Assembly: GCF_002117105.1 (NCBI RefSeq)
Contig: NZ_CP019343.1
Span: 744,001-808,000, forward strand
Reading direction: 5' to 3'
Source of the DNA: Oceanicoccus sagamiensis
Lineage (GTDB): Bacteria > Pseudomonadota > Gammaproteobacteria > Pseudomonadales > Dasaniaceae
DNA: 64,000 bases
This document shows positions 1 through 10,600 of this stretch, piece after piece. Each line of letters starts with the position of its first letter. The first letter of the stretch is position 1. Position numbers and translations under genes: made by a program. The notes below the pieces were generated by a model that was not told the DNA's origin, did not search any database, and was given only the letters and a program-made list of their open reading frames with translations.

Positions 1-277
1 CGCTGCCAAGCCCAACAAATATTACTGCCTGCTGAGCTTTACCGATACCGTGGCTTTTTGGGAGCATCAGGCCAGTGACTACCATGAAGGCTTTGATTTT
101 GCCGCGATGATTAAATCCCTGGAGATGGAATGGGTAGACCCGGTAGAAGATGGCAGCCCGCTGATACCCACCGTATCCACCGACCTGCCCAAAGGTGCCA
201 GTGACCCGGTGAAAGGGGCCTCAGAGCTCTATACCGTGGTTATTCAAAACTGGTGGTTACAGCACCGTAAAGCATAA
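1..277 (+). CDS. C-terminal end of an unknown protein (partial at window start)
   Basis: An open frame enters from the window edge (first full codon at base 2) and ends at TAA 275-277, giving about 91 residues. A GTG at 50 is in frame, but the reading is open upstream of it and protein-like, so this is a truncated gene rather than a small one starting there. The residues are aromatic-rich (AFWEHQASDYHEGFDF, then a proline/aspartate-rich stretch). I do not recognise the family. It lies 18 bp upstream of the P450 gene in the same direction, so the two are probably co-transcribed and it may act in the same oxidative pathway; that is inference only. Confidence 0.6.
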   Translation, partial: AAKPNKYYCLLSFTDTVAFWEHQASDYHEGFDFAAMIKSLEMEWVDPVEDGSPLIPTVSTDLPKGASDPVKGASELYTVVIQNWWLQHRKA

Positions 278-295
278 CTGGAAGAAGGTATTACC

Positions 296-1537
296 ATGGC
301 GACTAAACCCGACACTATTAATCTGCTGGACCCGGCAGTACAGGAAGATTGGTACCCCTCCTATTCGCAATTACAGGAACAAGCACCGATCTGTTTTATG
401 CCGGATCTGAATATGTACTTCGTCAGTAAATACAGCGATGTGCATTATATTGTTCGCCACCCGGAAATTTTTACCAATCAGGGCGGAGTGGTTTCTACTG
501 AGCCTCTGGTGACAGACCCGGAAGCCCGTGCGATTTATAAAGAGCATGGCTTCGATAGAATGTTCCCTCTGTCGCTGGACCCGCCACACCATAGAAAATA
601 CCGCAAAATGATTGATAGCGCGCTGTCACGCAACGGCGTGCGCAAACATGAGCCCTTTATTCATAAGGTTGTCGACCAGCTAATCGATCAGTGGATTGAT
701 AAGGGCCAGGTAGAATTTATTGCCGAGTTCTGCGACCCCTTACCCCGCATGGTTATCTGCACATTACTAGGCTTACCGATTGAAGATATTCCGCAACTGA
801 TAATCTGGTCCACCGCCTGGGTCAGGGTATGGGAAGGGGAATTAAGCAAAGAAGACCAACTCGATGTCGCCCGCAAAGGGGTAGAGTTCCAAAACTATAT
901 TATTGAAAAAGTCCGTGAAAAACGGGCCGAGCCACAGGATGATTTAATCTCTGAACTGGCTAACGCCAGCTTTGAGGGAGAACGCCCACTCACAGATGCT
1001 GAAATTATTTCAATGATCGATCATTTGTTTATTGGCGGCAATGAAACCACTACCTTCGCTATTGCCTCGGGGATGTGGCTGTTGCTTAGCAACCCGGAGC
1101 AACTGGCAAAAGTTCGCGCAGACCGTTCATTAATCAAGAATATGGTGGAAGAGATTTTAAGATTGGAATCGCCCACCCAGGGCATGCCCAAAATCACCGT
1201 TGAAGATGTTGAACTCTCTGGCGTAAAAATTCCTAAGGGCTCCATCGTGCATGTGCGCTATGCCGCCGCCAACCGCGACCCCGACAAATTTGAATGCCCG
1301 CATGCCATGGATGTGACCCGTAAAAGTGCCGGTTCACATATGGCTTTTTCCCAGTCTATTCATAGCTGCCCGGGTGCTACCCTATCAAGGGTAGAAATTG
1401 CCATTGCCTTTGAGCACCTGTTGGACCGACTGGATGATCTTGAATTTACCCCGGATAAAAATGATTTTGCCCATTTACCCGGCTTTGTTCTAAGGGCATT
1501 AAAATCGCTAACGATCAACTTTAGCAAAGTCTCTTAA
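296..1537 (+). CDS. Cytochrome P450
   Basis: A 413-residue soluble bacterial P450, the usual length for class I enzymes. Visible hallmarks are the I-helix motif GGNETTT (Gly247 to Thr253), the ExxR pair Glu286/Arg289, and the heme-ligand loop FSQSIHSCPG with Cys358 as the thiolate ligand. The loop departs from the usual FGxGxHxC: both glycines are replaced by Ser/Gln-type residues while His356 and Cys358 are kept. Such enzymes hydroxylate hydrophobic substrates using ferredoxin and ferredoxin reductase; no redox partner is adjacent, and the substrate cannot be read from the sequence. ATG at 296 follows an AGAAGG-like ribosome site. The last 12 codons are copied into each downstream tandem repeat. 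Confidence 0.95.
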   Translation: MATKPDTINLLDPAVQEDWYPSYSQLQEQAPICFMPDLNMYFVSKYSDVHYIVRHPEIFTNQGGVVSTEPLVTDPEARAIYKEHGFDRMFPLSLDPPHHRKYRKMIDSALSRNGVRKHEPFIHKVVDQLIDQWIDKGQVEFIAEFCDPLPRMVICTLLGLPIEDIPQLIIWSTAWVRVWEGELSKEDQLDVARKGVEFQNYIIEKVREKRAEPQDDLISELANASFEGERPLTDAEIISMIDHLFIGGNETTTFAIASGMWLLLSNPEQLAKVRADRSLIKNMVEEILRLESPTQGMPKITVEDVELSGVKIPKGSIVHVRYAAANRDPDKFECPHAMDVTRKSAGSHMAFSQSIHSCPGATLSRVEIAIAFEHLLDRLDDLEFTPDKNDFAHLPGFVLRALKSLTINFSKVS

Positions 1538-2556
1538 CTCGCCCCCCTAATAACCGGCCTGCTGGGTGGGTGTCACTCACTGTGGTCTCATCGTTCTTTT
1601 ATAGGCTGGGAACAAGCTGCACTGGGCTAACCCGTAGGGTGGATTATAATCCACCGGTACAGGCTAGCTCATCGCTGGGCCTGGTGGATTATAATCCACC
1701 CTACGATACCGGATGAAATCGCTAACGATCAACTTTAGCAAAGTCTCTTAACTCGCCCCTCTAATAACCGGCCTGTTGGGTGGGTGTCACTCACTGTGGT
1801 CTCATCGTTCTTTATAGTCTGGGAACAAGCTGCACTGGGCTAACCCGTAGGGTGGATTATAATCCACCGGTACAGGCTAGCTCATCGCTGGGCCTGGTGG
1901 ATTATAATCCACCCTACGATACTGGATGAAATCGCTAACGATCAACTTTAGCAAAGTCTCTTAACTCGCCCCTCTAATAACCGGCCTGTTGGGTGGGTGT
2001 CACTCACTGTGGTCTCATCGTTCTTTATAGGCTGGCAACAAGCTGCACCGGGCTAACCCGTAGGGTGGATTATAATCCACCGGTACAGGCTAGCTCATCG
2101 CTGGGCCTGGTGGATTATAATCCACCCTACGATACTGGATGAAATCGCTAACGATCAACTTTAGCAAAGTCTCTTAACTCGCCCCCCTAATAACCGGCCT
2201 GCTGGGTGGGTGTCACTCACTGTGGTCTCATCGTTCTTTATAGGCTGGCAACAAGCTGCACCGGGCTAACCCGTAGGGTGGATTATAATCCACCGGTACA
2301 GGCTAGCTCATCGCTGGGCCTGGTGGATTATAATCCACCCTACGATACTGGATGAAATCGCTAACGATCAACTTTAGCAAAGTCTCTTAACTCGCCCCTC
2401 TAATAACCGGCCTGTTGGGTGGGTGTCACTCACTGTGGTCTCATCGTTCTTTATAGGCTGGGAACAAGCTGCACCGGGCTAGCCAGTAGGGTGGATTATA
2501 ATCCACCGGTACAGGCTAGCTCATCGCTGGGCCTGGTGGATTATAATCCACCCTAC
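1502..2556 (+). repeat. Five tandem copies of a ~213-bp repeat containing the P450 3' end
   Basis: Units start at 1502, 1716, 1929, 2142 and 2355 (spacing 214, 213, 213, 213); the fifth stops at 2556. Each begins with the last 36 coding bases of the P450 (AAATCGCTAACGATCAAC...) plus its stop codon, then a spacer, then two arms, GTAGGGTGGATTATAATCC(ACC) and its reverse complement, 27 bp apart (1634-1655 and 1683-1704 in unit 1), able to form a long hairpin. Copies differ at only a few positions, so amplification looks recent. This fills the gap between the P450 and the HD-GYP gene. No protein is supported here; short open frames inside it are by-products of the repeat. Confidence 0.95.
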
Positions 2557-2661
2557 AGTCGCATAATATTTAAGCCAAACTCTTCTAATCCCCCTCTCTG
2601 CACACTACACTGAACTGATAATACGAATGAGTCATCGACCTGCCAGAGAGACAAACCGATA

Positions 2662-5349
2662 ATGACTATAAACACGTCCAGGAAGTACCCGCTACATATT
2701 CATATCAGCACACTGCTTGTCACCATGATTATCCTGCTGGGTGGTTCACTGGTCTGGCTAAGTTACAACCAGTCTACCCAATTAATTAGTAGTGCCAGCA
2801 ACCAACTGTTTGAAGATTTGGCCCAAGATAGCCTGGACCAATTTAACAATCACTTTGAGCCGGTTTCCAGTGCCCTGCACGTTTTGGCGGCCAATGATTA
2901 TAGCGGCCCCACCTTCGATACCGGCCTGAACTACAGCCCATTACTCGCCTCCCTGTTAAAGCGATATCCTCAGACCACCACCTTGCAAATCGGCTGGCCC
3001 AATGGTGATTATTTTGTGATGCGCTATCTCAATAGCGATTACAAAAAACAACTATTTAATCCTCCCCCGGGAGCAGCGTTTATTGCAGATCATATTCGCC
3101 ACTCAGAAACCGGGGCACACCCGCAAACCCGGGTGTTTTTTGATAAAGAGATGACCATCCTTGATCAGCTGGACTTTGGTACCTCAGACTATGACCCACG
3201 CAAACGTAGCTGGTTTAAAGAAGCGCCACGCAATCAGGGCAATTATCTCTCCGAACCTTATTTATTTTATTTTCTGAAGCAGCCGGGTCTTACCTCCGCT
3301 CGCAAAGCCGTGCAAAGCGATGCGGTTATCGCCGCTGACATTAGTTTGATTGCTCTTTCCAATGCGCTAAAACAAACCTTTATTTCCCCCTCGGCGATTA
3401 CCGCTATTAGCAATGATAAAGGCGAGATACTGGCCTACAATCAAAGCAGCAAACTTACCCTGGGCAGCCATAAAGATGACAGCCTGCACATTATCAAACT
3501 AAGTGAACTTAACCATTCAGCCATTGATAGTTTTCTCGGTGACACGCAAGCACAGCAGAGTGAATTTTTCCAAGTGGGGGAAGAAACCTGGATCAGTGCC
3601 GAGCATACGCTGTTTATCAGAGATGACCTTAACCTGAACCTAACCATTCTGGCACCGGTTTCCGAATTATTTTCCGACGCCTACCAAATGCGCGATCGCA
3701 ATTTATTAATTACTCTGGCACTGGTGCTTATTACCCTACCCATTGCCTGGTTTATGTCTAACCAAATTTCAAAGTCGATCAAAAACCTGGCCAAACAGGC
3801 ACGGGCTATTAGCCGTTTTGATTTTTCTTCCAAAGAGCCGGTAGAGTCCTTTGTGCTTGAGGTTGATCAACTGTCCCGGTCAATGGACCGCATGCAATTT
3901 ACCATCAGCCGGTTTATCAACCTGATTAATTCGCTGGCCGGTGAAGAAGACCTGGGGCAACTGCTGGATAAAATCAGTGCAGAGACCATGACTGCCTGTG
4001 GTGCCCAGGCCGCCACGATTTATTTACTCAGCGATGATGAAACCACCCTGCAAGCGCAAGTGATGCACTTTGCTTCCGGTGAAGCCGTAGCCGCCTCCGA
4101 CTTGGCGTCCTTTACCCTTAATAGCGAAACCAGCGAACACCCCATTGTTAAAAACTTTAGCAATCAGGAAACCGCACTGGCCACACTGCATAAAGATCAC
4201 TATGACGGCAGCACCCCCGACGCTTTATTTGAGCAGCTAAACACCGATGATGTGATGATGCTGTTATTGCCACTGCACGATAGAGATCACGAGAAAGTTG
4301 GTGTTATCTGCCTGTTTTATCCAGAGCCCAAGGGCAATAAAAAACCCATGACGGCACAGCAGCAAGGTTTTGCCGAAGCACTATCGGGCTTTGCCGCCGT
4401 ATCGGTAGAAAGCCGCCAGTTACAATTAGCGCAGAAAAATCTATTACAGGCGTTTATCGAATTAATCGCCAGCGCCATTGATGCCAAATCTCCCTATACC
4501 GGCGGCCACTGCCAACGCGTACCTGAACTCACTAAAATGCTGGCCCGGGCCGGCTGCCAGGACCAAGGGCACTTTAAGGACTTTAACCTTAGCACTGATG
4601 AGTGGGAAGAACTGCATATCGCCGGCTGGCTACATGACTGCGGCAAGGTGACCACCCCCGAATATGTGGTCGACAAAGCCACCAAACTGGAAACTATTTA
4701 TAACCGCATCCACGAAATTCGGATGCGCTTTGAAGTACTCAAACGCGATGCGGAAATTGACTACTGGCAGCAGGTTGCCAATAACGGTGACCAAGCAGCA
4801 CTGAGCACTCAATTACAGGAAAAACTGCAACAACTGGATAGTGACTTTGCCTTTATTGCCGAGTGCAATGAAGGTGGAGAATTTATCTCTGAAGATAAAC
4901 TGGCACGATTACAGGCACTCAGCCAACTTAGCTGGAAAAGAACCCTCAGTGACACCATCGGCTTGTCTTGGGAAGAATTACAACGCCATAACACAACAGA
5001 GCAGAGCTTACCCGTCGCAGAAAAACTATTAGCCGATAAACCGGAACATATTATCGAACGCAAGCCCAGTGAAGTGATTCCAGAAAACAACCCCTGGGGC
5101 TTTAAACTAAACACACCAGAGCATAAGTATAATCGCGGCGAACTGTATAACCTTAGTATTGCCAGGGGCACGCTGGCCGAAGAGGAGCGCTTTAAGATTA
5201 ATGACCATATGGTGCAAACCATTATTATGCTTAAGCAACTGCCCTACCCAAAACATTTACGTAATGTTCCTACCATTGCCGGCGGCCATCACGAAACCAT
5301 GATTGGCACAGGCTACCCCGACGACTCACCAAAGACGATATGCCGGTAA
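2662..5349 (+). CDS. Membrane sensor with HAMP, GAF-like and HD-GYP domains, N-terminal part (frameshifted)
   Basis: A probable cyclic-di-GMP phosphodiesterase sensor. Membrane helix 1 is near residues 13-32, followed by a periplasmic Cache-like sensor, helix 2 near 347-366, a HAMP linker, a GAF-like region (about 425-590) and an HD-GYP domain from about 600. The metal-site HD pair is His658-Asp659 (LHDCGK), the HHE motif is 876-878 and GYP is 884-886. About 200 residues, longer than usual, separate HD from GYP. The frame breaks right after GYPD: adding one G at about 5321-5325 gives GYPDGLTKDDMPVTARMM, continuing into the frame ending at 5597. The intact protein would be about 978 residues. 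The ATG at 2662 follows an AGAGAG-like site. Confidence 0.88.
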   Translation: MTINTSRKYPLHIHISTLLVTMIILLGGSLVWLSYNQSTQLISSASNQLFEDLAQDSLDQFNNHFEPVSSALHVLAANDYSGPTFDTGLNYSPLLASLLKRYPQTTTLQIGWPNGDYFVMRYLNSDYKKQLFNPPPGAAFIADHIRHSETGAHPQTRVFFDKEMTILDQLDFGTSDYDPRKRSWFKEAPRNQGNYLSEPYLFYFLKQPGLTSARKAVQSDAVIAADISLIALSNALKQTFISPSAITAISNDKGEILAYNQSSKLTLGSHKDDSLHIIKLSELNHSAIDSFLGDTQAQQSEFFQVGEETWISAEHTLFIRDDLNLNLTILAPVSELFSDAYQMRDRNLLITLALVLITLPIAWFMSNQISKSIKNLAKQARAISRFDFSSKEPVESFVLEVDQLSRSMDRMQFTISRFINLINSLAGEEDLGQLLDKISAETMTACGAQAATIYLLSDDETTLQAQVMHFASGEAVAASDLASFTLNSETSEHPIVKNFSNQETALATLHKDHYDGSTPDALFEQLNTDDVMMLLLPLHDRDHEKVGVICLFYPEPKGNKKPMTAQQQGFAEALSGFAAVSVESRQLQLAQKNLLQAFIELIASAIDAKSPYTGGHCQRVPELTKMLARAGCQDQGHFKDFNLSTDEWEELHIAGWLHDCGKVTTPEYVVDKATKLETIYNRIHEIRMRFEVLKRDAEIDYWQQVANNGDQAALSTQLQEKLQQLDSDFAFIAECNEGGEFISEDKLARLQALSQLSWKRTLSDTIGLSWEELQRHNTTEQSLPVAEKLLADKPEHIIERKPSEVIPENNPWGFKLNTPEHKYNRGELYNLSIARGTLAEEERFKINDHMVQTIIMLKQLPYPKHLRNVPTIAGGHHETMIGTGYPDDSPKTICR

Positions 5350-5597
5350 CAGCAAGAATGATGGCCATTGCCGATATTTTTGAAGCACTCACCGCCGCCG
5401 ACCGTCCCTATAAAAAGGCGAAAACTCTGAGTGAGTCGTTAAAAATCATGAGCTTTATGCGCAATGACCAACATATCGATGCCGAACTGTTTGAATTATT
5501 TTTACGGGAAGGGGTTTATCTGGAATATGCCGAAACTTATTTAGATAAAGACCAGATCGATGAAGTCAATATCAATCATTATTTAAAGGGAGCATAA
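5340..5597 (+). CDS. HD-GYP sensor, C-terminal fragment after frameshift
   Basis: These 85 residues (MPVTARMMAIADIFEAL...) are the standard tail of an HD-GYP domain, including the helix with the ADIFEAL metal-site aspartate and the DRPYKKA segment. They overlap the end of the upstream frame and are shifted by -1 relative to it. In an intact family member both parts are one continuous domain, so this is not an independent gene. Either the gene is inactivated or a base was lost in sequencing. Its stop is three bases before the probable ATT start of the ATP-grasp gene, so the intact message would be translationally coupled to it. Confidence 0.8.
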   Translation: MPVTARMMAIADIFEALTAADRPYKKAKTLSESLKIMSFMRNDQHIDAELFELFLREGVYLEYAETYLDKDQIDEVNINHYLKGA

Positions 5598-5599
5598 CC

Positions 5600-6856
5600 A
5601 TTAATATCCTGATTATCGATATGTATAACAATGGCTTGTTCGCAGCCAACCGGCTTGCCAATGATTACCAGCAAGTGCAAAAAGTTATTTTATTATCTGA
5701 GTTTGTACGCGCATCCATGTGGGCTTCTGAGCGCCTTCAGATTATTCAAGAAGCACAAAATATTGCCAGCATCGTAGAGCTGGTCAAAGCGGAAAATATC
5801 GATTTTGTTGTCAATCTCAATTCTATCTATGGCAGCGCCGGTATTGTGGAAACGCTGACGGCAATGGATATCCCCTGTATTGGCTCTAATCGCACATTTT
5901 CAGCCACAGAAATCGATAAGCGGGATTTTCGTCACTGGCTTATTGGCAAAGGTTTTACATCTCCCCTGATTCTGCACGAAGGCATGTTTGATGAAATTGA
6001 AGCGCAGATGGATCAATTTGATTATCCATTGGTCATCAAACCCGACTCACAGATTGGCCCCAAAGTCAGCCCCTGCCACAATAAAGAAGAGCTAAAAAAC
6101 TATTTAGCGGAGTCCGCCCAACGATTTCCTTATGCCCGTAACGTTGTACTGTTTTCCATTGAAGAATATATACCACTAATGGATGAACTCTATGTGACCT
6201 ATTTTATGTGCGGCGGCAAAGCGATTATTTGGGAAAGCAACCGTCTGCCCCACTCTTGGAAAGCGACCCGCGATGCGGGTGAATGTGCTTACGGTTTAAT
6301 TCCCAACCCTAACTTTGAGCCCTACCGCGAGCAAATTACTCAATATCTTGAAAGCGCCGCTGAGTTTACCGATAACTGTATTGGTATTATTCAGTGCGGT
6401 ATTGCTGAAGATTACAGTCTGTTTTTTGTAGAATCGAATGCGCGGCCACCCACGGCCTGCCTGGGCTTATTTGATGACCCTCTTGCTGTACTGGAAGCAC
6501 TGCGTGATCAAGACTATGACCGCCTGCAAGCCTTACTGGCCGGTGTTGAAAGCCACGGTGCCGCCATTGCATTAATGCATAAAGCAGACACCATTGAAGT
6601 AGATGTCGATACGCTTAATCAGTTGGAAGGATTTTCTTACTGGCCAAACTCGGTTGAGAAAGAGCAAGGAAAATATATTTCGCACCGCAGAGGTGCTCCC
6701 AGCTTTTTGCATGTACACGGCAATACTATTGACGAGGTGGTAGCACGACTGCAGCAACATCTCCCCACCATTGAAAAAACCGGGGACTACCTGACCATTG
6801 TGCCTGAATCGATTAAAGCACTGTATTTAGCCCAAGGGGGCGCCAGTAAAGTCTGA
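5600..6856 (+). CDS. ATP-grasp family protein, probable ATT start
   Basis: The frame contains a classic ATP-grasp fold: an N-terminal Rossmann-like segment (DFVVNLNSIYGSAGIVETL), the B-domain lysine region (YPLVIKPDSQIGPKVSP) and the metal/ATP site ending FFVESNARPP. Members ligate a carboxylate to an amine or thiol using ATP; the substrate here is unknown. The first ATG is at 5621, but the frame is open back to ATT at 5600, giving INILIIDMYNNGLFAANRL, a complete first beta strand as expected for this fold, preceded by AAGGGAG at the right distance. ATT is a rare start codon (known for infC). It overlaps the next gene by one base (TGATG), implying an operon. Confidence 0.82.
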   Translation: MNILIIDMYNNGLFAANRLANDYQQVQKVILLSEFVRASMWASERLQIIQEAQNIASIVELVKAENIDFVVNLNSIYGSAGIVETLTAMDIPCIGSNRTFSATEIDKRDFRHWLIGKGFTSPLILHEGMFDEIEAQMDQFDYPLVIKPDSQIGPKVSPCHNKEELKNYLAESAQRFPYARNVVLFSIEEYIPLMDELYVTYFMCGGKAIIWESNRLPHSWKATRDAGECAYGLIPNPNFEPYREQITQYLESAAEFTDNCIGIIQCGIAEDYSLFFVESNARPPTACLGLFDDPLAVLEALRDQDYDRLQALLAGVESHGAAIALMHKADTIEVDVDTLNQLEGFSYWPNSVEKEQGKYISHRRGAPSFLHVHGNTIDEVVARLQQHLPTIEKTGDYLTIVPESIKALYLAQGGASKV

Positions 6857-7599
6857 TGTATTCGTTGATTGCAATCATTCTTGGTACTTTAACCTTTGCG
6901 TTTTTATTGGTGCATTTTATCGCTTACTGGCTGGTGGGAAAAACCATCAAGCAGGATGTGGCTGAAAAACTACACTCCACAGCAAGCATAACCGTAAGCA
7001 GCAAGCCCTGGTTAAGCTTTGCACCCAAAGAAAACCCTTTAAAAGCCGGGATGATTTTTCACCCCGGCGGCTATGTAGATCCAGACGCCTACACCCATCT
7101 ACTGTCGGCCACCGCCGAGCAAGGCATTTTATGTGTTGCAATACCGGGACGATTTAGAATTCCTATCCTTAACCGCTTTGCCGCAGCCAAAGTCATGGCC
7201 GAGCACCCCTCTATAGAGCATTGGTTTATCGCAGGCCATTCAATTGGCGGGGTCGTGTGTAATTTATTCTTATATGGACGCAACACCCCGGCCATTAAAG
7301 GGATGATTTTACTGGGGAGTTTTTGTATTGACCGCTTTAGCCTGGCAGACAGGCAGTTAGCCACACTGAGCATTTACGGCACAGAAGACAGACTGGCGCA
7401 TAAATTTACCCGCTTTGAAAAAAACCTGCCCTCACCTTATCAGTCGATGGTGATCAAGGGCGGAAATCACGGCCAGTTTGGTTCCTATACCCACCACCTG
7501 CATGACAACCCGGCACTTATCAGCCGGGAACAACAGCAAGACTTAACGATTACTGCCGTCACCGAGTTTATTGCATCGGTATTAGAACAAGAACATTAA
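6856..7599 (+). CDS. Alpha/beta hydrolase with N-terminal membrane anchor
   Basis: A 247-residue protein with an N-terminal hydrophobic helix (about residues 3-25) and an alpha/beta hydrolase domain. The nucleophile elbow is GHSIGG with Ser129; a late histidine in GGNHGQFG is the probable catalytic base, and an aspartate in YGTEDRLA the probable acid. The oxyanion-side motif is FHPGGYVDPDAY. It looks like the bacterial Abhydrolase_5 group; the ester, lipid or peptide substrate is unknown. The start codon overlaps the stop of the ATP-grasp gene (TGATG), so translation is probably coupled, and the two enzymes may act together at the inner membrane. Confidence 0.85.
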   Translation: MYSLIAIILGTLTFAFLLVHFIAYWLVGKTIKQDVAEKLHSTASITVSSKPWLSFAPKENPLKAGMIFHPGGYVDPDAYTHLLSATAEQGILCVAIPGRFRIPILNRFAAAKVMAEHPSIEHWFIAGHSIGGVVCNLFLYGRNTPAIKGMILLGSFCIDRFSLADRQLATLSIYGTEDRLAHKFTRFEKNLPSPYQSMVIKGGNHGQFGSYTHHLHDNPALISREQQQDLTITAVTEFIASVLEQEH

Positions 7600-7626
7600 C
7601 TCGGTTGCTGAAGCACTATTAAAAAA

Positions 7627-10600
7627 CTATTCAAAGTCCAATGTGATGGTCAGGGTTTCAGCGCCATCAGCCAGGATAAGATCAAAGCTCTCATTACCGG
7701 TGTGACCGCTGGGGGTAAAGGTAATGGTTTTAGCCTGGCTATCCAGTACCACACTGCCGTCAACTACATTGACGACGGCCTCAAATTCAACAGAAGTCCC
7801 CACGCTTGCATTGACGATCTCTGAGAAATCAATCACCCGAGTCTGGCCAATACTTGCCGTATGAGAATAGTGATAATCCAGCTGACTGGATATACCGGGG
7901 TTATCCCCCAGGAAGGCACGAATGTCGGTAGCGGTTAATTCTTTTGACTCATGCCCCGGGAAGGACAACCACCCCTCTAACGCGGCTAATACACTCTGGC
8001 TATATACCAGGCGCTGGCTAACGCGACCCTGCAGATCATAAACGGTTTCACTGACCAGACCGATATCATCAATCTGGAAGGTTTGCTGGTCAGCATCGTT
8101 GTATAAGAAGTAATGGGGCTCCTGTAACGGTGTACCACCGGAATAATTATACAGTACCACCTTATCCCTAAGGGCTTCGTCAGCAATGGCGCTTTTGGTA
8201 TTTCTCCTGACCGCTGAGACCACAATATTGTCGAAATAAACGGGCACATCTTCATTATAAATAGCGTTTCTGCTCTGGCCTTTGCTGAGGGCGATCAATG
8301 TCATTTGCAACTCCACCTGCACTTCGACAGCACCCACAGGCACATCAACCAGGAAACTACGGTCTTGCCAGCTATTGTCCATCACATAACTTTTGACAAA
8401 CGTAGAACCAACCAGGCCACCAGCCTCATTATAATAACGAACCACCCAGCGGCTGCGCATATCTACATGCCCTGCATGAGAATAATCTGAACCACTTATT
8501 TGCAGCTGCAAATTACCACTGGCTGAGACGTCAGCAAAATTAGCGATAGAGAAGCGCTGCCTGAGTGAAGGGGTGTCGACTGCACCAATAATAAACCCTT
8601 GCAGGCGGCGCTCATCGGACTCATGGGCTACCGCCCAATGGGCCGACCCACTCCATTGATCATTATCCAGAGGGTAGTTGGCGGAACCATTGGCCAGTAA
8701 CTGAACATGCATTCTGCTCTCGGTTCGGTTTCTATCAATCAGGAACTGATGAATATCACTGGCACTCGGTGCAGAAGTCAGGCTAACGGCCTTCCAAAGA
8801 CTTAGCTCCGCAAAAATATTGTCATGGTAAATAAAGTAACTGGCAATCTCACCCAGGTTTTCTGTGTCATGGCGATAGCGGGTTTCGGTAACATCACCAC
8901 TGCCATCTACAGTAAACAAGAGTTGCCCTTCTGTCTGGTAGCTATAATCGTAAACATAGTAATTCACCACACCAGCCACTTCTTCACAAACAATATTGCT
9001 CAGTGGGTCGGCAGGGTCTTCATACCCTATTTCCAGACCATCGCCATTTTGATCGACACCATCACCACATAACTCAGGAGCATTCAGATAGACGGTGGCA
9101 TTCAAAGGATCAAACCCGGCCGCCACTTCATCACTGTCGTTAAAGCTATCACCATCGCTATCACTTAATAGTGGGCTGGTTTGATAATAATATTCCTGAG
9201 CATTGCTTAAGGTATCAGCATCACTGTTAAAGTCATTGCCATCGGCCGCATCATTAGGGTTTAAACCGTAGCTGGCCTCCCAGCTGTCGGGCAGTAAATC
9301 CAAATCGGTATCGGCCGGTGATTGCTGACTGCCAAAAGCCAGCACTTCCAGCGCATACAGATCAGCCGCAGTCAGTTCGCCATCAGCGACCTCAGGAGCA
9401 ATATCAGCACGGGAAACCAGAGACTCATCCAGCAAGGCAATACCGAACACATGGTCTTTTAACAGACTGACATCCAAGCTGGTCCAACTGCCATCGCCAT
9501 CAATATCACCTCTTTCGACAACACTCAGCATAAACACTAACTGGGCCACGCCCCCTTCACTATCGGTCGCTGTCAGCGTCACGGTATGATCGCCAACCGA
9601 TAAGACCTTACTCAGGCTACTACCGGTACCTAATGGGCCGTCAAGATCAGAGTCCCATGCAATGACCGCACTGATATCACCATCGTTATCATCAATAGCC
9701 GAAGCTAAAAAATCAATGGCGAGGCCATCGGTATGGGGGCTGGCACTATTAGCAGGGGCCAAGAGTGTTATCGTGGCCGGGGCATCCAGAGGGTTGGTAC
9801 CCTGTTGGTATTCCGCTAAATTATTCACCCCGTCGCCATCGGGGTCAGCCAGCGGATCACTGACGCCATAAAAGGCCTCCCAAATATCAGCCATGCCATT
9901 GGCTTCCACATCCGCTAAAACGGTGAGCTGTATGGTCGGAGGATTAACCGGTATGGCGCCTTCGGAATCAACAACGGATAAGGTAATGGTATGGCTACCG
10001 ACACTTAAGGCTGCAGTCAAAGGACTGCCCACACCAAACGCACCATCAATATTGGAAGACCAGATCAGGCTGGCGGTTAGTTCAGCATTATTGTCTTCTG
10101 CATCCGTTGCCGAACCGACAAAGCCAATATCAGTGGCCTGTAAAAAATCAGCACCGGTAGTTGGCGCATCAATACTGGCTAACGGCGCTGCATCGGTGGG
10201 ATTAAACCCTGCCTGGTATTCTTGTAAGTTGCTATAACCATCCCCATCTGCATCCGCAGCAGGGTCAGTTAAACCGTATTGCGCCTCCCAGTTATCATCC
10301 ATGCCGTCATCATCAGCATCGGGGGAGATATGCACCATCACGGAAGGAACCAGCACCGGGCTGCCGCCCTGGCTATCGCTTACCGTGGCTGTAATGGTAT
10401 GGCTTCCGGCACTCAGATAAACACTGATATCCGAACCCTGGCCCAGGCTACCATCAATACTGGAGAACCACTGAAGGCTGCTACTCAGATTACCCTCTTC
10501 CGCATCCGTCGCCGTGCCCTGCAAGTTTACAGCGAGGGTTTGCAGTTGATCGAGACCCGTTGACGGCGCACTGATGGCCACTGTAGGAGCAGCATCTTCC

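Noticed and set aside
1502-2556. CRISPR array
   Set aside because: The units are adjacent, 213 bp long and lack unique spacers.
2419-2613. 64-codon plus-strand frame
   Set aside because: It lies in the last 213-bp repeat and its start and content come from the repeat.
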